Shown here one piece after another: positions 8,358 through 17,186 of a DNA stretch of 36,624 bases. Source of the stretch: Paracoccus denitrificans (lineage in GTDB: Bacteria; Pseudomonadota; Alphaproteobacteria; Rhodobacterales; Rhodobacteraceae); contig NZ_FNEA01000036.1 of assembly GCF_900100045.1 (NCBI RefSeq), positions 1-36,624 of the forward strand. The letters run 5' to 3'. The position numbers and the translations under genes are program-made. Every line of letters begins with the position of its first letter. The stretch's first letter is position 1. A model generated the notes under the pieces. It searched no databases and was not told the DNA's origin. It was given only the letters and a program-made list of their open reading frames with translations.

Positions 8358-9479
8358 ATGCAGGGCGCCTATATCGTCGACTACATTCGCACTCCGTTCA
8401 CGCCGGCCCGCAAAGGCGCCCTGGCAGCAACGCGCCCGGACGAACTGGCAGGTGGTCTGCTTTCCACGATGGTGGAGCGCAGCGGTTTTCCCGCCGAAGA
8501 GATCGAGGACATCATCCTTGGCTGTGCGTTCCCCGAGGGTGAACAAGGACTGAATATCGCCCGTTGCGCCGCACTGCATGCCGGATTGCCGCAGACAATT
8601 GCTGGTTCCACCGTCAACCGCTGGTGTGGTTCGTCCATGCAAGCCATACAAATGGCCGCTGGCGCCATCGCCATGGGTGCGGGCGATGCCTTTCTGGCCG
8701 GCGGCGTGGAATCCATGACCCGCGTGCCGATGATGGGGTTCAATCCCCTGCCAAATCCTGCGTGGCCCTCCGATCGCCGGATGTCGCTTTTGAACATGGG
8801 CCTGACGGCGGAAATCCTGGCAGACCGATACGGGATCACGCGGGCCGAACAGGACGATTATGCGGCAAAGAGCCAGTCCAAAGCCCTCGCCGCCCAGTCC
8901 GAAGGCCGCCTGTCGGACGAAATCGCCAGCTCCGCCGATACCGACAAGGACGGCTGCCCACGCCAGACCAGCGTCGAGAAGCTTGCCGGTTTGCAGCCCG
9001 TGTTCCGGGCCGACGGATCGGTAACCGCCGGCAATTCCTCGCCCCTGACCGATGGCGCCTCGCTAACGCTGATATGCTCGGAAAACTTCGTCAAACGGCA
9101 TAGCCTTGTCCCGCTGGCCCGCATCGTCGGCTACGCCGTCTCTGGCTGCGCGCCCGAAATAATGGGAATCGGACCAGTCGAGGCCACGCGCAAGGCATTG
9201 GCCAGATCCGCCATTTCGGCTGCCGATCTCGATGTGATCGAGATGAACGAAGCCTTCGCTGCCCAGGTGCTGGCCTGCTGCCGCGAGCTGGATATCGATC
9301 CCGCCAGACTCAATCCAGATGGCGGCGCGATTGCGCTCGGCCATCCTCTGGGCGCGACCGGCGCGCGTCTGGCAGGCAAGGCGGCACGTCTACTGGTGCG
9401 GGGTGGCGGTCGTTACGGCCTTGCGACGCAATGCATCGGTGGCGGCCAAGGTATAGCCATGGTGCTGGAGGCCGCATGA
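8358..9479 (+). CDS. Thiolase (acetyl-CoA C-acyltransferase type)
   Basis: The enzyme cleaves a 3-ketoacyl-CoA with CoA to acetyl-CoA and a shortened acyl-CoA. Its 373 residues are slightly shorter than the usual 390 or so. The nucleophile Cys90 is in NRWCGSS, the NEAFA motif is in EMNEAFAAQ, His329 is in ALGHPLGATGAR and the second catalytic Cys359 is in TQCIGGGQG. I chose ATG 8358, with GAGG nine bases upstream, over an in-frame TTG at 8343. The stop overlaps the start of the next gene by four bases (ATGA), so the two are translationally coupled. Together with the next two genes it makes a full beta-oxidation set. The shorter length comes from the loop after Cys90, which may affect the acyl pocket. 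Confidence 0.93.
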   Translation: MQGAYIVDYIRTPFTPARKGALAATRPDELAGGLLSTMVERSGFPAEEIEDIILGCAFPEGEQGLNIARCAALHAGLPQTIAGSTVNRWCGSSMQAIQMAAGAIAMGAGDAFLAGGVESMTRVPMMGFNPLPNPAWPSDRRMSLLNMGLTAEILADRYGITRAEQDDYAAKSQSKALAAQSEGRLSDEIASSADTDKDGCPRQTSVEKLAGLQPVFRADGSVTAGNSSPLTDGASLTLICSENFVKRHSLVPLARIVGYAVSGCAPEIMGIGPVEATRKALARSAISAADLDVIEMNEAFAAQVLACCRELDIDPARLNPDGGAIALGHPLGATGARLAGKAARLLVRGGGRYGLATQCIGGGQGIAMVLEAA

Positions 9480-11773
9480 TAACCGCCATCGAAAAGGTAG
9501 CCGTACTTGGCGCTGGCGTCATGGGCGCAGGCATTGCCGCGCATCTGGCGAATGCGGGTGTGCGGGTCGTTCTGCTGGATGTCGACAAGGCGGCAGCCGA
9601 TGCCGGCATCCGGCGCGCGCGCGACGAGGGTGGTTTCATGGACCCGGCATTCGCGGCCCGCATCGCGACGGGATCGACCGTCAGGGACCTTTCCCTTCTC
9701 GCGGACGCGGATTGGATCGTCGAGGCCTTGCCCGAGCGGTTGGCGCTGAAGCAAAGCCTTTACCGGCAGCTTCAAGGCATACGCAAACCCGGCTCGATCT
9801 TGTCATCGAACACCTCGACGATACCGCTTGCCGCGCTGGTCGGCGGCATGGCCGGGGACTTCGCGGCCGATTTCCTGATCACCCATTTCTTCAACCCACC
9901 GCGGCGGATGCGGCTGCTGGAACTGGTCGCGGGTCCGGCCACCCGCCCCGAGATCGTCGCCCTGATCACGGACTTCTGCGACCGCAGGCTGGGCAAGGAC
10001 GTGGTGTCCTGCCGCGACACTCCGGGATTCATCGCCAACCGGATCGGCAATTACTGGATGATCGCCGCCCAGAACGAAGCGATCCGGCTGGGATTGGACA
10101 TCGAGGACGCGGATGCGATCATCGGGCGTCCATTCGGCATTCCGGCGACGGGAATCTTTGGCCTGATGGATCTGGTCGGCATCGACCTCGTCCCTACCGT
10201 TATTCGCAGCTTGCAAGACGCACTGCCGCCCGAAGATGCGATCAACGCCTATGAGGCCGAACCACCAATCGTCGGCCGGCTGATCGCCGAAGGACGCACG
10301 GGGCGCAAGGCGGGCGCCGGCTATTTCCGGCGTTCTGCCGGGCGGGTGCAAGAGGTGATGGATCTGAAGACCGGCGACTACCGTGCGAAGCGGGACGGCA
10401 TCCCGGCATGCGTTGCAGAAACCCACGGCGATCCGCGAAAGCTGATGGAGCACGATTCTACGGGTGGCGAATATGCCCTGCGCGTGATGCAGGGTACGCT
10501 TGCCTATGCGGCGAGCCTTGCGCCCAAGATCGCCGACGGCCCCGATGCGGTCGATGACGCGATGCGCGGCGGCTATGGCTGGAGTATAGGGCCCTTCGAA
10601 ATGATCGACCGGCTTGGACCGGATTGGCTCGCCGGCGTTATTGCGGCAAGCGGCGAAACCTTGCCGCCCTATCTTGCCCTAGCGGCGGAACGCGGCGGCT
10701 TCCATTCGATCCGCGACCGCATCAGAACCGCACTTCTGCCGGATGGAGGCACGGCGCCCCGCCGTCGCACCGAAGGCGCCCTGAGCCTTGGCGAACTGAC
10801 CCAGTCGGGCAAGCCCTTTGCGGATAACGGCTGCGCGGCGTTGTGGGATATAGGCGAAGGCGTCGCTTGCCTGGAAATCCGCACCAAGATGAACACCCTG
10901 TCGCCGCCTCTGCTGGAGGCTATCGACAAGGCTCTTGACGCCGTGGGCCAGAACTTCAGGGCCTTGGTCATCGGCAGTGACGCGCCTCGGTTCAGCGCCG
11001 GGGCAGACCTGTCGGCGCTGCTTCGCGCTGTCGAGGCGGGCGGACCGGATGAACTTCTCAGGACCATCCACGCGGGACAACGGGTCTTCGCGGCCATCAA
11101 GCGGGCGCCCTTCCCTGTCGTCGGAGCGGCCACCGGCATCGCACTTGGCGGCGGGTGCGAGCTGCTTTTGCACTGCGACGCGATCCAAGCCCATGCGGAC
11201 CTTCAGATGGGCCTTGTCGAGACGAAAGTAGGGTTGGTTCCAGGCTGGGGAGGATGCAAGGAGCTTTTGCTGCGCACCACCGCCGCACCTTCCGGGGGGC
11301 GTGGACCGGCGGCGATTGCAGCCAGCGTGTTTGATGTGATCGCCAATGCACGCGTGTCATCAAGCGCATTCGACGCGCGCAAGCTTGGATACCTGCGCCC
11401 TTCGGACAACATCACGATGAACCTCGACCGGTTGCTGGCCGATGCACGGCAATGCGCGCTTGAACTGGCAGACGGATACGCCGCGCCGCAAGCGGAAACG
11501 CTTGCCTTGGCAGGCCCTTCGGGTCTGTCCGGTCTCGAGGCCCAGATCGACAGCGGGGTTCTGAGCGGTCGGATGACCGCCCATGACAGGCAGATCGGCC
11601 TCGCACTCGTAGGTATCCTGACCGGCGGTGCCCTCGCTGACCCGATCCGCCCGCTGTCTGAGGATGAGCTGCTGGCGCTGGAAGCCGAGGCATTCATCGA
11701 ACTGTTCTACACACCGCAAACCCGTGATCGCATCGACCATATGCTTGCAACCGGAAAACCTTTGCGGAACTGA
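9476..11773 (+). CDS. 3-hydroxyacyl-CoA dehydrogenase / enoyl-CoA hydratase fusion (FadN-like order)
   Basis: This bifunctional 765-residue enzyme hydrates an enoyl-CoA and oxidises the 3-hydroxyacyl-CoA with NAD+. The dehydrogenase comes first: the Rossmann loop VLGAGVMGAG at residues 9-18, SNTSTIPL, the catalytic histidine His137 in THFFNPP, and Glu149. The crotonase domain follows from about residue 440, with the oxyanion segments FSAGADLSALL and GIALGGGCELLLHCD and then VGLVPGWGG. This order is that of Bacillus FadN and is the reverse of Escherichia coli FadB/FadJ. The glutamate in GGGCE is present. ATG 9476 overlaps the thiolase stop and has CTGGAGG before it; a longer frame from 9431 has no such support. 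It is followed 17 bases later by the acyl-CoA dehydrogenase, consistent with one operon. Confidence 0.93.
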   Translation: MITAIEKVAVLGAGVMGAGIAAHLANAGVRVVLLDVDKAAADAGIRRARDEGGFMDPAFAARIATGSTVRDLSLLADADWIVEALPERLALKQSLYRQLQGIRKPGSILSSNTSTIPLAALVGGMAGDFAADFLITHFFNPPRRMRLLELVAGPATRPEIVALITDFCDRRLGKDVVSCRDTPGFIANRIGNYWMIAAQNEAIRLGLDIEDADAIIGRPFGIPATGIFGLMDLVGIDLVPTVIRSLQDALPPEDAINAYEAEPPIVGRLIAEGRTGRKAGAGYFRRSAGRVQEVMDLKTGDYRAKRDGIPACVAETHGDPRKLMEHDSTGGEYALRVMQGTLAYAASLAPKIADGPDAVDDAMRGGYGWSIGPFEMIDRLGPDWLAGVIAASGETLPPYLALAAERGGFHSIRDRIRTALLPDGGTAPRRRTEGALSLGELTQSGKPFADNGCAALWDIGEGVACLEIRTKMNTLSPPLLEAIDKALDAVGQNFRALVIGSDAPRFSAGADLSALLRAVEAGGPDELLRTIHAGQRVFAAIKRAPFPVVGAATGIALGGGCELLLHCDAIQAHADLQMGLVETKVGLVPGWGGCKELLLRTTAAPSGGRGPAAIAASVFDVIANARVSSSAFDARKLGYLRPSDNITMNLDRLLADARQCALELADGYAAPQAETLALAGPSGLSGLEAQIDSGVLSGRMTAHDRQIGLALVGILTGGALADPIRPLSEDELLALEAEAFIELFYTPQTRDRIDHMLATGKPLRN

Positions 11774-11790
11774 CCGAGGAATAAACCACG

Positions 11791-13545
11791 ATGGCCACCT
11801 ATACCCCCCCACTAGAAGAATATGGCTTTCTTCTGAAAGAGGTATTCGACTTCGATCAGACGATGGCCGCATTGCCTGCCCATGACGGGACAGATGCAGA
11901 ACTGGCTCTTTCGGTTCTGGAAGAGGCGGGGAAATTCTGCACTGGCATTCTTGAACCGCTCAACCGTTCTGGTGACGAGGAAGGCTGCCGCCTGGAAAAC
12001 GGCGAGGTGGTCACCCCGCGCGGCACGAAAGAGGCATATTGCGCTTTCGTCGAAGCGGGCTGGGGTGCCCTGTCCGGCGAGTTGGAATTCGGCGGCCAGG
12101 GGCTGCCTCGCGTGGTCCAGATCCTGCTGGACGAGATGCTTTCGTCCACGCATCTGTCCTTCGGCCTGTTCACCGGCCTGACGCGCGGCGCGGCGGAGGC
12201 ACTGGCCAGCCACGCGAGCGACGAATTGCGCCGGACCTATCTGCCCAGACTTATTTCCAGCGAGTGGAGCGGCGTCATGGCGCTGACCGAAGCCTCGGCG
12301 GGAACCGATCTTGGCCTGCTTACCAGCCGCGCAGAACCTGTGGGGGATGGATCATTTCGTATTACCGGAACGAAAATCTTCATCTCGTCGGGCGACCACG
12401 ATTTCGGGGGCAACGTAATCCATCTGGTGTTGGCCCGCCTGCCTGATGCCCCTAAAGGGGTGAAAGGGATCAGCCTGTTCCTGGTGCCCAAGTTTCTCGT
12501 GAACCCGGATGGTACGCTCGGGGAGCGCAATGCCATGGCTGTGGGATCACTGGAGCATAAGATGGGCATCCACGCGCAGCCAACCTGCGTGATGAACTAC
12601 GATGGTGCTATCGGCTGGCTCGTTGGCGAGGAAGGTCGCGGGCTGAACGCGATGTTCACCATGATGAACGCCGAGCGCCTGTTCGTCGGCATCCAGGGTC
12701 TGGGCATCTCGGAAATCGCCAACCAAAAGGCCATCGCCTATGCGCACGATCGCAAGCAGGGCCGATCGCTCGACGGTACGCGCAGCCCTGTCCCGATCAT
12801 CGAGCATCCCGACGTGCGCAAGCTGCTGCTGACCGGGCGCAGTCTGACCGATGCCTCACGGGGTCTGGCGGTGTGGACGGCGATGCAGATGGACATCGCT
12901 GCACGCCATCCCGATGCGCAGGTCCGGGCCGACGCCGGGGATCTGGTTGCACTGCTGACCCCCGTCATCAAGGCCGCCTTCACCGATTTCGGCTTCGAGA
13001 CGGCCGTGGCCTCGCAGCAGGTGCTGGGTGGCCACGGCTATATCCGCGAATGGGGCATGGAGCAGTTCGTACGCGACGTGCGCATCGCGCAGATCTATGA
13101 GGGCACAAACGGCGTGCAGGCCATGGATCTGGTCACCCGCAAGGTCACCGCAAAAGGTGGCACGGTCGCGGCGCGGTTCTTTGCTGCCATCCGAGCCGAC
13201 CTTTCGACCCCTGCGGGCAACAGCCACAGCCGCCTAATCCGGGAAGCGACCGAAGCTGCGCTGGCGAGGCTGGAGCGGGTGACGGCGGAAGTCCTTGCCG
13301 GTCAGGGCAACCCCGCCACCGCCGGAGCAGCCGCCACAGACTACCTGCGCCTGTTCGCGCTGACCGCCTGCGGCTGGATGTGGGCTCGCATGGTTGGGGC
13401 GGCGGACCCCGAGGTTTCAGAGACGCAGCGCCGCCGTGTCGGATTGGCGAATTATTTCGCCGCGCGTGTCCTGCCTCAGACCATCGGATTGGAAAACATG
13501 CTTCTGGCCGGTCCCGATACACTGATGGCCGTCGATCTTTCCTGA
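11791..13545 (+). CDS. Acyl-CoA dehydrogenase with C-terminal extension (DmdC-like)
   Basis: This FAD enzyme introduces the 2,3 double bond into an acyl-CoA. Its 584 residues exceed the usual 380 or so by an N-terminal arm and a C-terminal helical domain, as in 3-methylmercaptopropionyl-CoA dehydrogenase (DmdC) and other long members. Visible are MALTEASAGTDLG (FAD and substrate contact), ITGTKIFIS, VLGGHGYIREWG and the catalytic Glu437 in QIYEGTNGVQ. DmdC itself cannot be claimed: the subfamily includes many enzymes of unknown substrate, and no other DMSP gene is present. It is preceded after 17 bases by the dehydrogenase/hydratase fusion. The next gene, tctB, follows after 75 bases, so the transporter may be co-transcribed. 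Confidence 0.92.
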   Translation: MATYTPPLEEYGFLLKEVFDFDQTMAALPAHDGTDAELALSVLEEAGKFCTGILEPLNRSGDEEGCRLENGEVVTPRGTKEAYCAFVEAGWGALSGELEFGGQGLPRVVQILLDEMLSSTHLSFGLFTGLTRGAAEALASHASDELRRTYLPRLISSEWSGVMALTEASAGTDLGLLTSRAEPVGDGSFRITGTKIFISSGDHDFGGNVIHLVLARLPDAPKGVKGISLFLVPKFLVNPDGTLGERNAMAVGSLEHKMGIHAQPTCVMNYDGAIGWLVGEEGRGLNAMFTMMNAERLFVGIQGLGISEIANQKAIAYAHDRKQGRSLDGTRSPVPIIEHPDVRKLLLTGRSLTDASRGLAVWTAMQMDIAARHPDAQVRADAGDLVALLTPVIKAAFTDFGFETAVASQQVLGGHGYIREWGMEQFVRDVRIAQIYEGTNGVQAMDLVTRKVTAKGGTVAARFFAAIRADLSTPAGNSHSRLIREATEAALARLERVTAEVLAGQGNPATAGAAATDYLRLFALTACGWMWARMVGAADPEVSETQRRRVGLANYFAARVLPQTIGLENMLLAGPDTLMAVDLS

Positions 13546-13620
13546 AGGACTGAGTGAATACGGTCAAAGGGAAGGCAAGGAAGCGCCACAGGGCGAAGCA
13601 GCGTCGGAGGAGAGAGGAAC

Positions 13621-14070
13621 ATGCAGAATCGAGACTTCCAAGACATCGCCGGCGGTGCAATTCTGCTGATGATTGGCGGTTATGCGGCGCTCCATTCGTT
13701 GGCCGAGCTCAGTACCGGCACGGTTGGACGGATGGGGCCGGGGATGTTTCCCACAATCATCGGTGTTTTCATCGCCGTCATGGGTCTGCTGATCATGGTT
13801 CCCGCCTTCTTCCGGTCGGGACAGCCCATCAGCTTTGACTTGCGATCAACGGCGATGATCCTTCTGTCGATCCTAGTCTTCGGGTTGATGATCCGGCCCT
13901 TTGGGCTGGTACCCGCAGTGATAGCGCAGACCGTCGTCGCTTCGCTCGCCGACGGCAAGCGTTCGTGGCGCGAGATAGCGATGCTGTGCCTTCTCCTGTG
14001 CACCCTTGCGACGCTGATCTTCAAGCTGGGCTTCGGCCTGCAAGTGCCCATCGCGAACTGGCCTTGGTGA
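13621..14070 (+). CDS. tctB: Tripartite tricarboxylate transporter small membrane subunit TctB
   Basis: This small integral membrane subunit of a TTT carboxylate importer has 149 residues and about four hydrophobic segments. The first is GGAILLMIGGYAALHSLA at the N terminus, with the family-typical GTVGRMGPGMFPTIIG just after it. GGAGAGAGGAAC precedes the ATG. The gene order tctB-tctA-tctC differs from the common C-B-A order, but all three parts are present. It is placed directly after the beta-oxidation genes, which suggests that the imported acid, or a close relative, is their substrate. Confidence 0.9.
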   Translation: MQNRDFQDIAGGAILLMIGGYAALHSLAELSTGTVGRMGPGMFPTIIGVFIAVMGLLIMVPAFFRSGQPISFDLRSTAMILLSILVFGLMIRPFGLVPAVIAQTVVASLADGKRSWREIAMLCLLLCTLATLIFKLGFGLQVPIANWPW

Positions 14071-14075
14071 TTATC

Positions 14076-15590
14076 ATGGAAAATGACCTGATCTCCAGCA
14101 TCTCGATCGGATTGGCGACAGCGCTCACCTGGTCGAACCTTGGCTTCTGCCTGGGCGGCGTCCTTCTGGGCATGTTTGTGGGTGTGCTGCCCGGCATCGG
14201 CGCGATGACCGCGATCTCGATGCTGATGCCACTGGTCTATCACCTCGACCCGACTTCCGCCCTGATCATGTTGGGCGGGATCTGGTACGGCACGGCTTAT
14301 GGCGGCAGCATCGCCTCGATCCTGCTGAACCTGCCCGGCACGCCCTCCACCGCCGTGACCTGCCTGGACGGCTATCCCATGGCGCGGCAGGGACGCGCCG
14401 GGATCGCGCTGTTCATGACCACAGTCGCCTCCTTCTTCGGCGCAAGCGTGGGCATCGTCCTGATGATGCTGTTCTCGCCCGTCATCGTGAACGTCGCCTT
14501 CAACTTCACCTCGGCCGAATATTTCTCGCTGATGGTTCTGGGGCTGATCGCCGCATCCACCATATCGGCGGAATCGCCGGTCAAGGGGCTTGCCATGGTG
14601 GGGATCGGCATCCTGCTGGGCTTGGTCGGCATGGACCTTTATGCCAGCGTGCCGCGCTTTACCCTTGGCTTTTACGAATTGCTGGAAGGGATCAGTCTGG
14701 TCGCGCTGGCTCTGGGCATCTTCGGGGTCGCCGAGATCATCGCCAGCGCGCGCATCGATCAAAGCGGAACGCTGATGAGCAAGGTCACCTTCAGGTCGAT
14801 GATCCCGACCCAGGACGACCGGCGCCGTTCACTCATGCCGATGGTGCGCGGTTCAGGGGTCGGGGCCTTCTTCGGCATCCTTCCCGGCATCGGACCGTCG
14901 ATCGCATCCTTCCTGGCCTATGCCTGGGAGCGCAAGGTCGCTGACGAACCGCAACGCTTCGGCCATGGTGCCATCGAAGGCATCATTGCGCCCGAAGCGG
15001 CGAACAACGCCGCCGACCAGGCCGCGTTCATCCCGACGATGACGCTGGGCATTCCCGGCAGCCCGACCATGGCACTGATCATCGGCGTCCTGATCATCCA
15101 CGGCATCACGCCCGGACCGACGCTGGTGACCGAGCGACCGGACCTGTTCTGGGGACTCATCATGAGCTTCTGGATCGGGAACATTCTGCTTTTGATCATC
15201 AATATCCCGCTGATCGGCATCTGGGTGCGGCTCCTGCAGGTGCCCTATGGCTACCTCTATCCGGCGGTGGTGATGTTCATGTGCATCGGTGCCTTCACGA
15301 TCCACAACAACCCTTTCGACGTGTTCTCGATCATGGTGTTCGGACTGGTGGGCTATGGGATGCGGGTGCTGGCCTTTCCGGTCGCACCGCTGATCCTGGG
15401 TTTTGTGCTTGGCCCCCTGATGGAGGAGCATTTCCGCAGGGCCATGACGATCTCGTTCGGCGATCCGATGGTGTTTCTGCAACGACCGGTCTCGGCCGGA
15501 ATTCTGGCCATCACGGCCCTGTTCCTGCTGTTCTCACTGGTATCCTTCATCAGGACCAAGGCTGCGGGGACTCGGGCAAGGGGCGGCTGA
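14076..15590 (+). CDS. tctA: Tripartite tricarboxylate transporter large permease TctA
   Basis: This large permease carries out sodium- or proton-driven uptake of a carboxylate delivered by the periplasmic TctC protein. It has 504 residues, the usual length, and about ten to twelve membrane segments. Family signatures are VLPGIGAMTAISMLMPL near the N terminus, the duplicated GILPGIGPSIASFLAY in the second half, and YGGSIASILLNLPGTP. The start at 14076 is six bases after the tctB stop; a longer in-frame ORF from 13965 would overlap tctB and is rejected. tctC follows 39 bases on. Confidence 0.93.
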   Translation: MENDLISSISIGLATALTWSNLGFCLGGVLLGMFVGVLPGIGAMTAISMLMPLVYHLDPTSALIMLGGIWYGTAYGGSIASILLNLPGTPSTAVTCLDGYPMARQGRAGIALFMTTVASFFGASVGIVLMMLFSPVIVNVAFNFTSAEYFSLMVLGLIAASTISAESPVKGLAMVGIGILLGLVGMDLYASVPRFTLGFYELLEGISLVALALGIFGVAEIIASARIDQSGTLMSKVTFRSMIPTQDDRRRSLMPMVRGSGVGAFFGILPGIGPSIASFLAYAWERKVADEPQRFGHGAIEGIIAPEAANNAADQAAFIPTMTLGIPGSPTMALIIGVLIIHGITPGPTLVTERPDLFWGLIMSFWIGNILLLIINIPLIGIWVRLLQVPYGYLYPAVVMFMCIGAFTIHNNPFDVFSIMVFGLVGYGMRVLAFPVAPLILGFVLGPLMEEHFRRAMTISFGDPMVFLQRPVSAGILAITALFLLFSLVSFIRTKAAGTRARGG

Positions 15591-15629
15591 ACATACCGAA
15601 CCTGTTGGATTGAGGAGGAGAATAAAATC

Positions 15630-16583
15630 ATGAGAAGATTCAAGAAAATTCTGGCTACTGCCGTTCTGAGCGTGCTGCCCATCGCCGCGATGTCCCAAGG
15701 CACCTATCCCGAGCGGCCGATCACGATGATCGTGCCCTTTGCCGCAGGAAATTCCGCCGACATTCTTGCCAGGGTATTGGCCGATCATGTCGGACGCCAA
15801 TTGAACACCAGCATCGTCATCGAAAACCGGCCGGGCGCGGAAAGTATCTTGGGCGCGACGACCGCCGCACGGGCCCAGGCCGACGGCTATACGATCATGC
15901 TCGCCAGCACCTCGGCGTTAGCGGCGGCGCCCGCGCTGAACTCGAACCTGCCCTATGATCCGGTCACCGATTTCGCGCCAATCACGCAGATATCGCTACA
16001 ACCCTATGTCATCGTGGTGCGCCCCGACCATCCTGCCCAAGACATAGGGCAGCTGATCCAGATGGCCAAGGACGATCCGGGCCGGATCACCTTCGCAAGC
16101 AGCAACACCACGACGCGCGTCGCCTCGGAGCTGTTCCGCTCGATGGCGGAGATCGAGCTGACCAACATTCCCTATACCGGAACGGATCAGGCGTTCCTCG
16201 ACGTACGCAATGGACAGGTGACGATGATGTTCGCTGGCAGCACCTCGGCATTGCCGCAGATCGCACAAGGAACGCTACGGCCGCTTGCGGTGTCTTCTGC
16301 CGATCGCTGGGAGGAACTGCCGGATGTTCCGACTTTGGGCGAGGTCGTGCCTGGTTACGAGTTCAGCGCTTGGCACGCCCTGGTCGCGCCCGCCGCGGCG
16401 CCGGACGAGGTAATTTCCGTCCTGAACGCGGCATTCCATGCCGCGATGAACGATCCCGAGATCGCAGCGCAGGTCGATGTCGCTCTTTTCCCTACGACAC
16501 CGGACGAGTTGAGCGCGACCATCCAGCGTGACATCGACGTCTGGCGCGAGATCGTTGAAGAGGCGGGCCTACCCGTTAACTAA
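15630..16583 (+). CDS. tctC: Tripartite tricarboxylate transporter substrate-binding protein TctC (Bug family)
   Basis: This periplasmic binding protein captures a carboxylate for TctAB. It has 317 residues. A signal peptide is visible (RRFKK, hydrophobic core LATAVLSVLPIAA, cleavage near AMSQG). The mature part begins with YPERPITMIVPFAAGNSADI, typical of the Bug family, and continues with VIENRPGAESILG. In this family carboxylate ligands are held in part through ordered water and the AAG loop, so the ligand cannot be predicted from the motif. GAGGAGGAGAATAAAATC precedes the ATG. The gene completes the transporter and is followed after 58 bases by a thioesterase. Confidence 0.92.
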   Translation: MRRFKKILATAVLSVLPIAAMSQGTYPERPITMIVPFAAGNSADILARVLADHVGRQLNTSIVIENRPGAESILGATTAARAQADGYTIMLASTSALAAAPALNSNLPYDPVTDFAPITQISLQPYVIVVRPDHPAQDIGQLIQMAKDDPGRITFASSNTTTRVASELFRSMAEIELTNIPYTGTDQAFLDVRNGQVTMMFAGSTSALPQIAQGTLRPLAVSSADRWEELPDVPTLGEVVPGYEFSAWHALVAPAAAPDEVISVLNAAFHAAMNDPEIAAQVDVALFPTTPDELSATIQRDIDVWREIVEEAGLPVN

Positions 16584-16641
16584 CTCTTTCCCGACTGGAT
16601 TTGACGCCGGCCGCTGGAAATCAGACAGAGCGAGGATGCCT

Positions 16642-17070
16642 ATGACAGACCCCACAAGTCGGGACACATTGGAACAAAACTGGCAGCCCATTGCACGACC
16701 GGGATTCAACGAGCTGATCGGACCGATCGAGTTCCGCGATGATCCGGACGGTATCCGCTTTCGCTTCCTCGCCGAAGCGAAGCATCGCAACTCCCGTGGG
16801 GTCGTGCATGGCGGAATGCTGATGTCCTTTGCCGATACCGCATTGGGAACGACGATCCGTAAGGGCCGGGCTTCCCGCGTGCAGGCGACCGTGCAACTCG
16901 AGCTGCATTTTGTCAGACCCGCCCCAATGGATGGATTTATTGAAATGCACTGCCGGATCATACGGGAAACCCGCAACCTCGCCTTTGCCGATGGGGACAT
17001 TCTTGCTGATGGCGAAATCGTCGCCATGGCTCGCGGCGTCTGGAAAGTGCTCGTCTCGAAGTCAGATTGA
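16642..17070 (+). CDS. PaaI-like hot-dog acyl-CoA thioesterase
   Basis: This is a 142-residue single hot-dog protein, probably a tetrameric thioesterase that frees CoA from stalled or toxic acyl-CoA intermediates. The family signature is VVHGGMLMSFADTALG, with the HGG turn and the catalytic aspartate. The second half has VQLELHFVRPAP, matching the strand after the active site. I chose ATG 16642 because GAGCGAGG sits seven bases upstream; ATG 16636 is too close to it. The gene ends the run that begins with tctB, and downstream is an operator-like palindrome, so a transcript probably ends between 17071 and 17098. No terminator hairpin could be recognised there. Confidence 0.85.
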   Translation: MTDPTSRDTLEQNWQPIARPGFNELIGPIEFRDDPDGIRFRFLAEAKHRNSRGVVHGGMLMSFADTALGTTIRKGRASRVQATVQLELHFVRPAPMDGFIEMHCRIIRETRNLAFADGDILADGEIVAMARGVWKVLVSKSD

Positions 17071-17097
17071 ACTTCTCGCAAAAATAGATCTTCGCTG

Positions 17098-17117
17098 TAT
17101 ATCATATAGATGATATA
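17098..17117. promoter_or_regulatory. Operator-like palindrome, copy 2
   Basis: TATATCAT-ATAG-ATGATATA is a perfect inverted repeat with eight-base arms. Its 18-base core, 17099-17116, matches the copy at 19566-19583 at 14 of 18 positions. It lies about 70 bases before the solute-binding protein gene at 17187. A TATAAC (17116-17121) overlapping its right end could be a -10 box, but no good -35 is at the right distance. Confidence 0.65.
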
Positions 17118-17186
17118 TAACGTAATGCAGAGCTTTCGGTGTCATGCCGCGCCTGCGGAGTCACCGTTATCGAGGGAGAAGATAAC

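Noticed and set aside
11791..13545. DMSP degradation through DmdC
   Set aside because: The acyl-CoA dehydrogenase is DmdC-like in length and layout, but no dmdA, dmdB or dmdD context is present and the subfamily is broad.
13680..14762. A 360-codon open frame on the minus strand
   Set aside because: It is antisense to tctB and tctA; the translation is Asp-, His- and Gln-rich, as expected from reversed membrane-protein codons.
17093..17121. A promoter at the palindrome before the lone binding protein
   Set aside because: TATAAC at 17116-17121 resembles a -10 box, but none of the hexamers 16 to 19 bases upstream resembles a -35 box, so it was not listed as a promoter.
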